Source of the DNA: CBFGRV01 sp965651265
GTDB taxonomy: Bacteria; Bacteroidota; Rhodothermia; Rhodothermales; VXPQ01
Length of the DNA: 63,809 bases
Assembly (NCBI GenBank): GCA_965651265.1
Contig: CBFGRV010000019.1
Coordinates: 1-63,809 of the forward strand
Direction of reading: 5' to 3'
Below, piece after piece: positions 17,567-26,341 of the stretch (positions are counted from its first letter, which is position 1; each line of letters opens with the position of its first letter). The translations under genes and the position numbers were made by a program. A model generated the notes under the pieces. It was not told the origin of the DNA. It did no database searches and worked only from the letters and a program-made list of their open reading frames with translations.

Positions 17567-17786
17567 GTGGTCGCGCCGATAAACGAGGCCGTCGAGCGAC
17601 CGGTTCCGATCGAGCGCAGCAGGCTGCCGCGTCACAAGTTCGGAATGATTTCGCGATCCAGGGCCTGCCACGAACAATTACCGCGCGCCTCAAGTATCTT
17701 CTTTGGCACGCACCGCCGCATCGGTACGTGCCCTGATACGTGCCATAATCTCCTCGGCTTGAGCTCGCGAACCTTCCATCTTGGAC

Positions 17787-20528
17787 ATGCAGGCTTCCTC
17801 CAATAGAAAGAAAGACCCATTCGGCGCGCGCGACACGTTCGACACCGGCTCCGGCAGCGCCTACATATATCGATTGGATGCCCTCGAGACCAAACATGGA
17901 CTCTCCGGCATTGACCGGTTGCCGTTTTCGATAAAGGTGCTTCTCGAGGGGCTCGTTCGCGAGTGCGACGGATACGCGGTTACCGAAGAGGACGTCGAGC
18001 GTCTCGCAAAATACGACCCGAAGAATCCGGAGCGGGCCGAGATCCCGTTCATGCCGGCGCGCGTCCTGCTGCAAGATTTCACGGGCGTTCCGGCGGTCGT
18101 CGACCTCGCCGCGCTTCGATCGGCGATGGCGCGACTCGGTGGGGATCCGAATGAGATCAATCCGCACGTGCCCGTGCATCTCATTATCGACCACTCCATC
18201 CAGGTCGACCATTTCGGTATCCCGGAGGCCCTCCAGCTGAACTCCGACATCGAGTTCCAGCGCAACCGTGAGCGCTACGAATTTCTCCGATGGGGCCAGC
18301 AAGCCTTCGAGAATTTCTCGGTCGTGCCGCCGGCCAGCGGCATCTGCCATCAGGTTAACCTTGAGTACGTCGCGCGCGGCGTATGGACGAGGCCGGAGGA
18401 TGGGTTGCAGGTCACATACCCCGACTCGCTCGTCGGCACGGACAGCCACACTACCATGATCAACGGTCTCGGCGTCCTGGGTTGGGGCGTGGGCGGCATC
18501 GAGGCGGAGGCCGTCATGCTCGGTCAGCCCATCTACATGCTGATGCCGGAGGTGATCGGATTTCGCCTTACCGGACGGCTGCCGGAAGGCGCAACGGCTA
18601 CGGATCTCGTCCTGACCGTTACGCAGATGCTTCGCAACTACGGCGTGGTCGGGCGCTTCGTCGAGTTTTTTGGGCCGGGGCTCGATCACATGAGCGTTCC
18701 GGATCGTGCCACCATCGGCAATATGTCACCAGAGTACGGCGCCACCATGGGGTTCTTTCCCATTGACGACATGACGCTGAGCTACCTGCGTCGTACGGGA
18801 CGCGATCCGGAGCTCGTCCAGATGGTGGAGCGCTACACGAAGGAGCAAGCGCTTTTCCGCACGGCCGATTCGCCCGACCCCGAGTTCATGGATGTGATCG
18901 AACTGGATCTCGGCACGGTTACGCCGAGCGTGGCCGGTCCCAAGCGGCCGCAAGATCGCATCCAGGTGCCCAGTCTGAAGGAGGCCTTCGCCGATTCGTT
19001 CGTGAGCCCGGCCGGGCCGAAAGGCTTCGGACGCAGGGCCGATGAGCTCAAGAGCGCCGCTCGCTATGTCGACGAGCAGGGCGTTGAGCGCGAGCTTCGA
19101 CATGGGGACGTGGTGATCTCGGCCATTACGAGCTGCACGAACACGAGCAATCCATCGGTGATGATCGGAGCCGGCCTCGTCGCGAAGAAGGCGGTCGAGC
19201 GTGGTCTGAAGGTACCGTCGTACGTGAAGACGAGTCTTGCGCCCGGGTCGCGCGTGGTCACGCAGTATCTCCACGCGGCAGGCCTCTTACCGTACCTCGA
19301 CCAGCTCGGCTACAATCTGGTTGGATACGGTTGCACGACCTGCATCGGCAACTCCGGGCCACTGCCGGAGCCCGTTGCCAGGGCCATCAAGGAGGGCGAC
19401 CTTGTCGTCGCCGGCGTGCTCTCCGGCAACCGCAACTTCGAGGGGCGCATCCATCCCCTTGTGCAAGCCAACTTCCTGGCCTCGCCGCCGCTCGTGGTTG
19501 CATACGGGCTGGCCGGAACCGTTGACATCGACCTGCTGAATGATCCCATCGGCAAGGATAGCGCAGGAAACGAGGTTTACTTGCGCGACATCTGGCCGAC
19601 CTCGGAGGAGGTTCAGCGCGTCATCGATGAAGTGATCACGCCGGACATGTTCAAGAAGGAGTACGACGGGATCGAAACCTCCAACCAGACCTGGAACGAA
19701 ATCGCTATCCCGGAGGGCTCCATCTATTCCTGGGATGGGTCGTCCACGTACATTCAGGAGCCACCCTTCTTCGTGGGGCTCGACCCCGAGGTGCCCTCCA
19801 TCCAACCGATACGTGGCGCTCGAGTCCTGCTCAAGGTCGGGGATTCAACGACCACCGACCACATCTCGCCGGCGGGTTCGATTCCGCCGGACTCGCCCGC
19901 AGGGAAGTACCTCATCGAGCGAGGTGTGCGGCCGCTCGACTTCAACTCGTATGGGTCACGGCGTGGCAATCACGAGGTGATGATGCGAGGAACGTTCGCC
20001 AACATCCGCATCAAGAACCAGATCGTGCCTGGAACGGAGGGCGGTATTACGAAGCATTTCCCGAGCGACGAGGTCATGCCGGTGTTCGATGCGGCCATGA
20101 GGTACATCGAAGAGGGAACACCACTCGTCGTGCTGGCCGGGAAGGATTATGGGATGGGATCGAGTCGAGACTGGGCGGCAAAGGGCACAGCCCTGCTTGG
20201 CGTGCGCGCTACGATCGTCGACAGCTACGAACGCATCCATCGATCGAATCTGATCGGGATGGGTGTGCTACCGCTCCAGTTCAAGCCCGGTGAGAACGCC
20301 GACACGCTCGGCCTCACGGGCGAAGAGACCTTCGACATCCCCATTGGGAACGAACTGAAGCCCCGGCAGGAAATCGAGGTCACTGCCACCCGGCCGGATG
20401 GCTCCACGCTCACCTTCACGACTATCGCGCGGCTGGACACGCCCATCGAGGTCGACTATTATCGGCACGGCGGAATCCTCCACTACGTGTTGCGCGATTT
20501 CCTGAGCAGATCGGCTGTGGACGCCTAG
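17787..20528 (+). CDS. acnA: Aconitate hydratase, AcnA/IRP1 type
   Basis: The 913-residue product has the normal size for the AcnA family. It converts citrate to isocitrate via cis-aconitate in the TCA cycle. Visible motifs are DLAALRSAMARLGGDP, VPVHLIIDHSIQVD, VGTDSHTTMINGLGVLGWGV, SCTNTSNPSVMIGAG (first cluster Cys) and GCTTCIGNSGPL (the other two cluster Cys) for the [4Fe-4S] centre. The swivel domain has GSSRDWAAKGTALLGV. I start at the ATG at 17787; a TTG two codons earlier is also in frame. A universal stress gene follows after 41 bases on the same strand. Confidence 0.97.
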   Translation: MQASSNRKKDPFGARDTFDTGSGSAYIYRLDALETKHGLSGIDRLPFSIKVLLEGLVRECDGYAVTEEDVERLAKYDPKNPERAEIPFMPARVLLQDFTGVPAVVDLAALRSAMARLGGDPNEINPHVPVHLIIDHSIQVDHFGIPEALQLNSDIEFQRNRERYEFLRWGQQAFENFSVVPPASGICHQVNLEYVARGVWTRPEDGLQVTYPDSLVGTDSHTTMINGLGVLGWGVGGIEAEAVMLGQPIYMLMPEVIGFRLTGRLPEGATATDLVLTVTQMLRNYGVVGRFVEFFGPGLDHMSVPDRATIGNMSPEYGATMGFFPIDDMTLSYLRRTGRDPELVQMVERYTKEQALFRTADSPDPEFMDVIELDLGTVTPSVAGPKRPQDRIQVPSLKEAFADSFVSPAGPKGFGRRADELKSAARYVDEQGVERELRHGDVVISAITSCTNTSNPSVMIGAGLVAKKAVERGLKVPSYVKTSLAPGSRVVTQYLHAAGLLPYLDQLGYNLVGYGCTTCIGNSGPLPEPVARAIKEGDLVVAGVLSGNRNFEGRIHPLVQANFLASPPLVVAYGLAGTVDIDLLNDPIGKDSAGNEVYLRDIWPTSEEVQRVIDEVITPDMFKKEYDGIETSNQTWNEIAIPEGSIYSWDGSSTYIQEPPFFVGLDPEVPSIQPIRGARVLLKVGDSTTTDHISPAGSIPPDSPAGKYLIERGVRPLDFNSYGSRRGNHEVMMRGTFANIRIKNQIVPGTEGGITKHFPSDEVMPVFDAAMRYIEEGTPLVVLAGKDYGMGSSRDWAAKGTALLGVRATIVDSYERIHRSNLIGMGVLPLQFKPGENADTLGLTGEETFDIPIGNELKPRQEIEVTATRPDGSTLTFTTIARLDTPIEVDYYRHGGILHYVLRDFLSRSAVDA

Positions 20529-20569
20529 ACGCCGCGGACACGAAGGTCGAACGACTCGCCCGACTCCAC

Positions 20570-21484
20570 ATGCTCAAGCTCCAATCTATTCTCGTGCCCG
20601 TCGATCTGACCGGGGGCTCTCGGTACGCCTACAGCATCGCGCGGGACCTCGCGGAGAAGTTTCACGCGGCCATTCACGTTCTGTACGTCACGCCGACCGC
20701 GGGTCCGTTCGAGATGTTGTTCCGACAGATGGGCGAAGGCGAGAACGCTGCGATGAGCGAGGAGCATGAGCGAAGCGTGCTCGAGGCCCTGGAGCGTGAC
20801 TACGCCGGGTACGATCCCATCAAGCACATCCACCGCAAGGGAACGTCCATTGCTGAAACGGTGCTGGCCTACGCGGATGAATGCGAAATCGATATGATCG
20901 TCATGGCCACGCGCGGGCACCGCGGCCTCGAGCATCCGGTACTAGGCGGCGTGACGGGCGACATCGTGCGTCACACCACTCGGCCCGTGCTGACAGTGCG
21001 CACCCGAAGCGACGAACGGGCCGACTTCGGCGGCTTCCGGCGGGTTGCCGCGGCCGTCGATTTCGCAGGCGAGAGCCGGGAAGTGGTCAGAGCGGCAAAG
21101 CAAATCGCCTCGTCCTACGGTGCATCCGTCACCATTCTCTTCGTAGCCGAGGAGCATCAGGTGCCTGTTTTCAGCGATACCGGCCTCATTTCGGTGATGA
21201 CGTTGAAGGTGGATGAAGAAATTGCTGCTCGTGCAGCGGATGCACTCAAGCAACTCGATGAGGAGACGGGCTCGTCCGATTTGGAGCGCGACCATGTCGT
21301 TCTGCGCGGAAAGCCCTCGCGGGAGATCGTTCGCTACGCCGAAGAGTCTGGTGTCGATCTTATCGTTATCGGGCGACGGGGCCATTCGCCTCACGAGGGA
21401 CTGTTGTTGGGCACCGTGACGGAGCACGTCGTGCGACGCAGTTCATGCCCGGTGCTCACCTTTGGCCAGGCTGAAGAAGAATGA
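20570..21484 (+). CDS. Tandem universal stress protein
   Basis: The 304-residue product has two UspA-type alpha/beta domains (about 1-148 and 158-300). Each starts with the usual strand (SILVPVDLTGGSRYA; RVAAAVDFAGESREV) and ends with the ATP-binding loop: ATRGHRGLEHPVLGG, then IVRHTTRPVL, in the first; GRRGHSPHEGLLLGT, then VVRRSSCPVL, in the second. Both loops keep the G-x2-G-x9-G(S/T) form, so both halves may bind ATP. It lies in the gap-poor run acnA-usp-peptidase and overlaps the next gene by 4 bases (ATGA), so these are translationally coupled. Confidence 0.93.
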   Translation: MLKLQSILVPVDLTGGSRYAYSIARDLAEKFHAAIHVLYVTPTAGPFEMLFRQMGEGENAAMSEEHERSVLEALERDYAGYDPIKHIHRKGTSIAETVLAYADECEIDMIVMATRGHRGLEHPVLGGVTGDIVRHTTRPVLTVRTRSDERADFGGFRRVAAAVDFAGESREVVRAAKQIASSYGASVTILFVAEEHQVPVFSDTGLISVMTLKVDEEIAARAADALKQLDEETGSSDLERDHVVLRGKPSREIVRYAEESGVDLIVIGRRGHSPHEGLLLGTVTEHVVRRSSCPVLTFGQAEEE

Positions 21485-23142
21485 TGAAGCACACACCACG
21501 GATAGTGCTGGCAGCGGGCGCCCTATTCTTGCTTGCAGGATGCCGCTTCGGAGACGCCAGCGCACAGACGGATCCGTACATATCGGGAGGTCCGCTCTCA
21601 CAGGAGCAGGCTTCCTACGACGTCACCTACTATGATCTGGACTTGCGCGTCGATCCATCCGACAGCACGATTGCGGGATCCGTCGTGACGGTCGCACGCA
21701 TCGTTCATCCGACCAAATGGTTCGTCCTGGACCTGGATCCGCGCCTCGATGTCCGCGGTGTGGCCGAGTCCGGTGTGGCATTGCCGTACGAACGTCGGCT
21801 CGGTAAGTTGTGGATCGATTTGTTGGTCACGCGGCAGCCCGGCGAAGAGGTTCGGGTCCGCGTACAGTACGGCGGACGACCGCGCGTGGCGCCGAATCCG
21901 CCCTGGGATGGCGGCTTCACATGGGCGCGGACACCGAGCGGCGCTCCGTGGGTGGCCACCAGCTGCCAGACCATCGGAGCCGACGTGTGGTGGCCCGTGA
22001 AGGACCACCCGTCCGATGAACCCGACTCGATGCGCATCCATTTCACCGTGCCCGATCCACTCGTGGCCGCCTCGAACGGCCGCCTCGAAAGCGTGCGGAA
22101 CGACGGCAACGGCTGGAGCACGTACAATTGGTTCGTTTCGACGCCCATCAATGTCTACAACGTCGCTCTGAACCTAGCGCCGTACCGCGCCATCGAGGAT
22201 ACGCACACGGGTCCCAACGGCGATTCCTATCCTGTCGTGTTCTACGTGCTGCCCGAGTACGAGGACGAGGGAAAGGCCTTCATGGCCGAGATCCACGACC
22301 ACCTGACCTTTTTCGAAAGTCGGTTTGGCCCCTATCCATTCCGGGCAGACAAGTACGGGGTGGCGCAGACGCCGCACCTTGGCATGGAGCACCAGACCAT
22401 CATCGCTTACGGAGCGAATTTCGACAACACAGCGATGACGGGCAGGGATTGGGGCTTCGATGCCCTCCACCATCACGAGCTGGCTCACGAATGGTGGGGG
22501 AATCTCGTGACGAACGTGCACTGGAGCGACATGTGGATTCACGAGGGTTTCGGCACGTACACGCAGGCCCTCTACGTCGAGGAGCTCGATGGCCCGGAGG
22601 CCTACCGCGCCTACATGCGCACTCTCGCCGCCGGCATCCAGAACCGTCAGCCCGTCGCGCCGGAGGAAGTTTTGAATTCGCAAGAGATCTACGGCGGCGA
22701 CATCTACAACAAGGGGGCCTGGGTGCTTCACATGCTCCGCTACCTCGTGGGTGACTCGACCATGAGCGAGATCATGCGCCGAATGACCTATCCCGATCCG
22801 GCAATGGAGGAGGTCACCGACGGCTCCCACACACGCCACGTCTTCACCTCTGACTTCATCCACCTTGCCGAGGAAATCAGCGGGATGGACCTCGGCTGGT
22901 TTTTCGAGGCGTATCTACGACGAGCGGCGCTGCCGCGGCTTGCCGTCATCCGCCATGGTGTAGATCTGGAATTTCGGTGGGATGCTCCCATCGAGGAGCC
23001 TTTCTCCATGCCGATCGAGGTGCAAATAGGGGATGAAGTTCAGCGCGTGGAGATGCCCGAAGGGCGCGCGCTGATCCAGGTGCCGGAAGGTGAGGATGCC
23101 GTCATCGACCCAGACGACTGGGTGCTACGCGCCGGAAGGTGA
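21481..23142 (+). CDS. M1 family metallopeptidase lipoprotein
   Basis: The 553-residue product has a lipoprotein signal (LFLLAGC). An N-terminal beta-domain (~45-250) is followed by the thermolysin-like catalytic domain with HELAHEWWG (His332, Glu333, His336) and the third zinc ligand Glu355 in HEGFGTY, the exact HEXXH-X18-E spacing. The exopeptidase GxMEN motif is altered to GMEHQ near 301, so N-terminal amine recognition may differ from classical aminopeptidase N. It lacks the long C-terminal helical domain, which is common in bacterial secreted M1 members. It probably cleaves peptides at the cell surface. Confidence 0.92.
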   Translation: MMKHTPRIVLAAGALFLLAGCRFGDASAQTDPYISGGPLSQEQASYDVTYYDLDLRVDPSDSTIAGSVVTVARIVHPTKWFVLDLDPRLDVRGVAESGVALPYERRLGKLWIDLLVTRQPGEEVRVRVQYGGRPRVAPNPPWDGGFTWARTPSGAPWVATSCQTIGADVWWPVKDHPSDEPDSMRIHFTVPDPLVAASNGRLESVRNDGNGWSTYNWFVSTPINVYNVALNLAPYRAIEDTHTGPNGDSYPVVFYVLPEYEDEGKAFMAEIHDHLTFFESRFGPYPFRADKYGVAQTPHLGMEHQTIIAYGANFDNTAMTGRDWGFDALHHHELAHEWWGNLVTNVHWSDMWIHEGFGTYTQALYVEELDGPEAYRAYMRTLAAGIQNRQPVAPEEVLNSQEIYGGDIYNKGAWVLHMLRYLVGDSTMSEIMRRMTYPDPAMEEVTDGSHTRHVFTSDFIHLAEEISGMDLGWFFEAYLRRAALPRLAVIRHGVDLEFRWDAPIEEPFSMPIEVQIGDEVQRVEMPEGRALIQVPEGEDAVIDPDDWVLRAGR

Positions 23143-23161
23143 CGTCGGCCTCGCGGGGCGG

Positions 23162-23764
23162 CTAGGGCGACTCTTCAATCAGGATGAGCCCGCTGGGATG
23201 GGCGTCGAAAGTGGCCATGCCGAAGGATACGAAGGCCGTTTTGCCGGTCATCGCATCGCGAAGGATGACGTCATCCGAAAAAACGCGCGACACGTTGACC
23301 GCCGTTCTTCCCTCTGCGCCCATCACGACGACGACTCGATCGCCGCGGGGCCGCGCCAGCGACCGCTGGAAAGCATAGGACGCGTTGATGAGGCGTTCGT
23401 GCTCTCCGCTGACCACGGCCGGATGCCGGCGCCGAAAATCTTCGATGACCTCGAGCACATCGTCGCCCGTGCCGTCGACGTAAACGGTGCCGGGGCTCAA
23501 CATCAGGCCATAAACGACGTGTGCCGGCCATTCACCCGGCCGTATCCAGGTATGCGATTCGCCGGTCGTGGCTGAAAAAAATCCTTCCCAATCCGGCACG
23601 GCGCCGAGGAGTTGTCCCGGAGGATTGACGGGTGCCCGATCGCTCATCGAATCGGCCGCGTGAACGACCGTCGTTGCATCCGCCGCAACGGGCGACACCT
23701 GGGCGTGTGCCTGCACGGCGAATGCGCCCAGCACGATTGAAAGAAAAAGGAGCCGATGAATCAC
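23162..23764 (-). CDS. Secreted hypothetical protein
   Basis: The 200-residue product starts with GTG and has a signal peptide ending AVQAHAQ. The mature part has mixed alpha/beta composition with strands such as HVVYGLMLSPGTVYVDG and DRVVVVMGAEGRTAV. It ends ATFDAHPSGLILIEES. There are no cysteines in the mature protein and no motif I recognise. It is 7 bases downstream of lexA on the same strand, so it may be co-transcribed with it, which would put it under SOS control. It ends 19 bases from the convergent peptidase gene. Confidence 0.65.
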   Translation of the reverse strand: MIHRLLFLSIVLGAFAVQAHAQVSPVAADATTVVHAADSMSDRAPVNPPGQLLGAVPDWEGFFSATTGESHTWIRPGEWPAHVVYGLMLSPGTVYVDGTGDDVLEVIEDFRRRHPAVVSGEHERLINASYAFQRSLARPRGDRVVVVMGAEGRTAVNVSRVFSDDVILRDAMTGKTAFVSFGMATFDAHPSGLILIEESP

Positions 23765-23771
23765 ACCGCCG

Positions 23772-24410
23772 CTACTGCCTGCCGTTCGCGCGCCTGAAAA
23801 TGCCGTCGTGGTTCACGTGCCCGACGTAGCGTCCGAGGATGCGGACCTCTTCGAAAACGTCCGGTTTGACGTGAATATCCGAATACTCCTCGTTCGCCGG
23901 CTCGAGTCGAAGCCCGTCCTCGTCATAGAAGATGCGCTTCAGAGACGTCTCTCCATTATACAGGATCGCGCCGATGCCGCCGTTCGGGATATCATCATCC
24001 ATCAGAAGAACATAATCTCCATCCTGGATGTCCGCGCCGACCATGGACTGCCCGGAGACACGAATGGCGTAGATCCGATCCAGATTTGGGAAAAGGGTCT
24101 CGAGTGTGATGGTGCCGAGATCGGCCTCGACAGCCTCCTGAAGCTGCCCCGCCGATATGATGCCCTTGACCGGAATTCCGGCTTCCCCATTCGACTGACG
24201 CTCGTACACAAGGTGATAGCCATCCTGGTCGCGCGTTAGGTACCCTTTCTTGTGGAGGGCCTGCAGATTCTGGGTGACGCTGTTAGGGGAGCGATACCCG
24301 AAGTACTCCACGATCTCTCGGTATGTGGGCCAGACGCCCGATTCCCGCACGAATCGAGAGAGGTATTGGAAAAAGGCGTGCTGCTTCGAAGTGAGTTTTT
24401 TTCGGCTCAT
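23772..24410 (-). CDS. lexA: LexA repressor
   Basis: The 212-residue product starts at the ATG at 24410. The N-terminal winged helix is WPTYREIVEYFGYRSPNSVTQNLQALHKKGYL. The C-terminal S24 autoprotease domain has the Ala87-Gly88 cleavage bond (ISAGQ), nucleophile Ser122 (SGQSMVGADI) and general base Lys158 (TSLKRI). LexA represses DNA-damage genes and cleaves itself when bound to RecA filaments. A strong promoter with an overlapping dyad lies just upstream, consistent with autoregulation. recO is upstream on the same strand. Confidence 0.96.
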   Translation of the reverse strand: MSRKKLTSKQHAFFQYLSRFVRESGVWPTYREIVEYFGYRSPNSVTQNLQALHKKGYLTRDQDGYHLVYERQSNGEAGIPVKGIISAGQLQEAVEADLGTITLETLFPNLDRIYAIRVSGQSMVGADIQDGDYVLLMDDDIPNGGIGAILYNGETSLKRIFYDEDGLRLEPANEEYSDIHVKPDVFEEVRILGRYVGHVNHDGIFRRANGRQ

Positions 24411-24454
24411 GACACCGACATTCTGATGCCGCGAATGGCGGCCGTGTCGAATGG

Positions 24455-24473
24455 CTGCACATGCAATGCACAG
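24455..24473 (-). promoter_or_regulatory. Candidate LexA operator
   Basis: A 19-bp dyad of the form CTG-N2-CAT-N3-ATG-N2-CAG, perfect in all twelve symmetric outer positions. It overlaps the last two bases of the TATACT -10 element and covers the expected transcription start, 45 bases before the lexA ATG. CTG...CAG ends recall other LexA boxes. Autoregulation is inferred. Confidence 0.55.
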
Positions 24474-24500
24474 TATACCGGCGACCCTGGAGAACGTCAA
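24472..24500 (-). promoter_or_regulatory. lexA promoter
   Basis: On the minus strand TTGACG (24500-24495), 17 bases, then TATACT (24477-24472). This is a near-consensus sigma-70 type promoter at optimal spacing, in the gap between recO and lexA. It allows lexA to be transcribed apart from recO. Confidence 0.7.
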
Positions 24501-24514
24501 GCCCGGCCGAGCGA

Positions 24515-25267
24515 TCACCTCGGGCCGAGCATCTGTCCGATAATACGGCTCGAACGCGAGGGATACGCGTCCTCGACGTGATACCGGAAGAATTCTTCGA
24601 TGAGCTCTTCCAGCTCGTCGATAAGCTCGGGACGCAGTCGCATCCGCATGGCCGTGTCGAGGTCGGTACGAGCGAGCACCCCGAAGGCGCGGAGTGCTCT
24701 TCGGCTGGCCCGACGAGCGGCGCCCGCGCCCTCGGAAGGACGTAGGACCGCGCCCGTCTCCAGCGACAGATAGCCCCCTTCATTGGGGATGCCTTCGAGG
24801 TCCTCTCGTTGGATGTCGGGGGCGAACCCGAGGATGCTCGCCAGCCGAAGTTGAAAGAAGTGGAACAGATTGGGCATTCTGGCAGGCGACCTGCTCAGTC
24901 GATCGAGCACGTCGACCAGCAGGTTGAACACCATCGGATTCTGTTCGTGATCCTGCAGGAGCGCGTGGACGAGTTCCACGATGCGCAACCCATAGGAGAG
25001 GGTCGGGAGGTCGCGTGTGATCCCGTGCAGAGAGCGCACGTGCGTGCTTTCACTGAGCGTCTGCACGCTGCGGCCCGGCTTATAATAAAAAACGACCTGC
25101 GTGTAGGAGGTGGGTTGAAGCGACGAACCGAATCGGCTGCCCGCCCGCCGAGCGCCCTTGGCCATAACGGCCAGCTTCCCCTTCTCGCGAGTGAAAAGGG
25201 TGACGATCTCACTGGTCTCGCCGTAGTCGATGCTCCGGAGTACGACGGCCTCTGTGCGAATTATCAT
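24515..25267 (-). CDS. recO: DNA repair protein RecO
   Basis: The 250-residue product matches the RecO layout. An N-terminal OB fold (TEAVVLRSIDYGETSEIVTLFT, then GKLAVMAKGARR) is followed by a helical domain (LSYGLRIVELVHALL). It helps load RecA on SSB-coated DNA. The region where some RecO proteins carry a four-cysteine zinc site (around LRLASILGFAP) has no cysteines here, as in E. coli RecO. lexA follows after a 104-base gap that holds a separate lexA promoter. Confidence 0.9.
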   Translation of the reverse strand: MIIRTEAVVLRSIDYGETSEIVTLFTREKGKLAVMAKGARRAGSRFGSSLQPTSYTQVVFYYKPGRSVQTLSESTHVRSLHGITRDLPTLSYGLRIVELVHALLQDHEQNPMVFNLLVDVLDRLSRSPARMPNLFHFFQLRLASILGFAPDIQREDLEGIPNEGGYLSLETGAVLRPSEGAGAARRASRRALRAFGVLARTDLDTAMRMRLRPELIDELEELIEEFFRYHVEDAYPSRSSRIIGQMLGPR

Positions 25268-25334
25268 CCCGAGAGGTTATAAATCGGCGGCACGATGTGT
25301 CTATATATAAAAAGCGCGCCCCGAGCGCTGCACC

Positions 25335-25931
25335 GTGCTCTGGTTTAATCGACTACAGCAGCGGCTGAGCCTGACGCGCAATGAGGCTGTGACCTTGATC
25401 GTGCTTTCGATGTTGTTCATCGGTGGCCTCGTCGCGCGGCATGTTCAGCAGAATTCGTCCCCCGTCAACGCGGAGGCCTACGAGGAATCGGATCGCGTCT
25501 TCTTCGAGCGATCCGCGAAGATGACGGCAGCCCTGCGGGACGACGCAACCCCGGATCGGTCCAAAACGACGCGAGTCGGATTGGCGCATATGACCGACGA
25601 GCATATGGCGGAACTCGGCGATTCAGCGCATTCCGAGCGAACGAATGATGCCCACCGCCTGGAGGAGAAGGATCGCGAACAAGTCGCCGGGGCAGCCGAT
25701 GGAACCGCCGCAGGCGGCCTGATCGACTTGAACACGGCCGGCGCCGACGCGCTAGAGCGGCTTCCACGCGTCGGTCCGAAGACCGCCGAACGCATCATCG
25801 CCTTTCGTCAAAACTATGGTCCGTTCTCGAGCGTGGACGATCTGCTTCAGATCAGCGGCATCGGTCCGAAAACGCTCGAACAGATCAGGCCGTTGGCGAC
25901 GGTCAGTGCACCGGCCACGCAGAAGCATTGA
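25335..25931 (+). CDS. ComEA-like helix-hairpin-helix protein
   Basis: The 198-residue product starts with GTG at 25335; no earlier in-frame ATG exists. One membrane helix is at ~17-36 (EAVTLIVLSMLFIGGLVA). A charged, probably disordered linker leads to a C-terminal double HhH domain (~128-190: LIDLNTAGADALERLPRVG, then FSSVDDLLQISGIGPKT) as in ComEA. Such proteins bind DNA at the outer face of the membrane during uptake, although many Bacteroidota carry stand-alone versions of uncertain role. No other competence genes are adjacent. Confidence 0.8.
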   Translation: MLWFNRLQQRLSLTRNEAVTLIVLSMLFIGGLVARHVQQNSSPVNAEAYEESDRVFFERSAKMTAALRDDATPDRSKTTRVGLAHMTDEHMAELGDSAHSERTNDAHRLEEKDREQVAGAADGTAAGGLIDLNTAGADALERLPRVGPKTAERIIAFRQNYGPFSSVDDLLQISGIGPKTLEQIRPLATVSAPATQKH

Positions 25932-25938
25932 CCCTACC

Positions 25939-26145
25939 TCAGGCAGCTCCCCGAAGGGCGGCATCGCCATCGGCGCCGTTTCTGCGAGGCTCTTGCTGCG
26001 TCGGCTGCGCCAGCGCTTCTTTCGTCCAACTCTTGGCCGCCTTCTTCTCCCTCTGGATGAAGAAGTACACGGGAATGAGGAGGGCAGCGGCCAGTGCCAC
26101 AAAGCCAACCAGCGTAGCGATTATGATCACGGTGTAGTTGTCCAC
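25939..26145 (-). CDS. Small single-pass membrane protein
   Basis: The 68-residue product (GTG start) has an N-out type helix at ~6-31 (TVIIIATLVGFVALAAALLIPVYFFI by composition), followed by a basic and then polar tail with Gln-rich and Ala-rich segments. It is convergent with the ComEA-like gene, 7 bases apart. I do not recognise it. The sharp membrane-helix/positive-tail pattern supports a real gene. Confidence 0.5.
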   Translation of the reverse strand: MDNYTVIIIATLVGFVALAAALLIPVYFFIQREKKAAKSWTKEALAQPTQQEPRRNGADGDAALRGAA

Positions 26146-26165
26146 GCCTCTATTAACGAAGTCCA

Positions 26166-26180
26166 GGGGATAATGTCCCC
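26166..26180. promoter_or_regulatory. Inverted repeat upstream of response regulator
   Basis: GGGGA-TAATG-TCCCC is a perfect 5-bp dyad in the gap between two diverging genes. No T-run follows. It may be an operator; evidence is symmetry only. Confidence 0.2.
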
Positions 26181-26341
26181 GATCCCTCCGGCGAGCAGGG
26201 TCGCGATACAGCGAGGGGATTTCGTATCTTGGTGGCCCGATCCGGACGGTCGCGATTGACCGCCCGTCGCCGATGCCTCACTCACTCGTCGAGCGCCAAA
26301 CGCCGCGTTGCGGGGTGCGCACTTTCCAATTCCGGTCCTCC

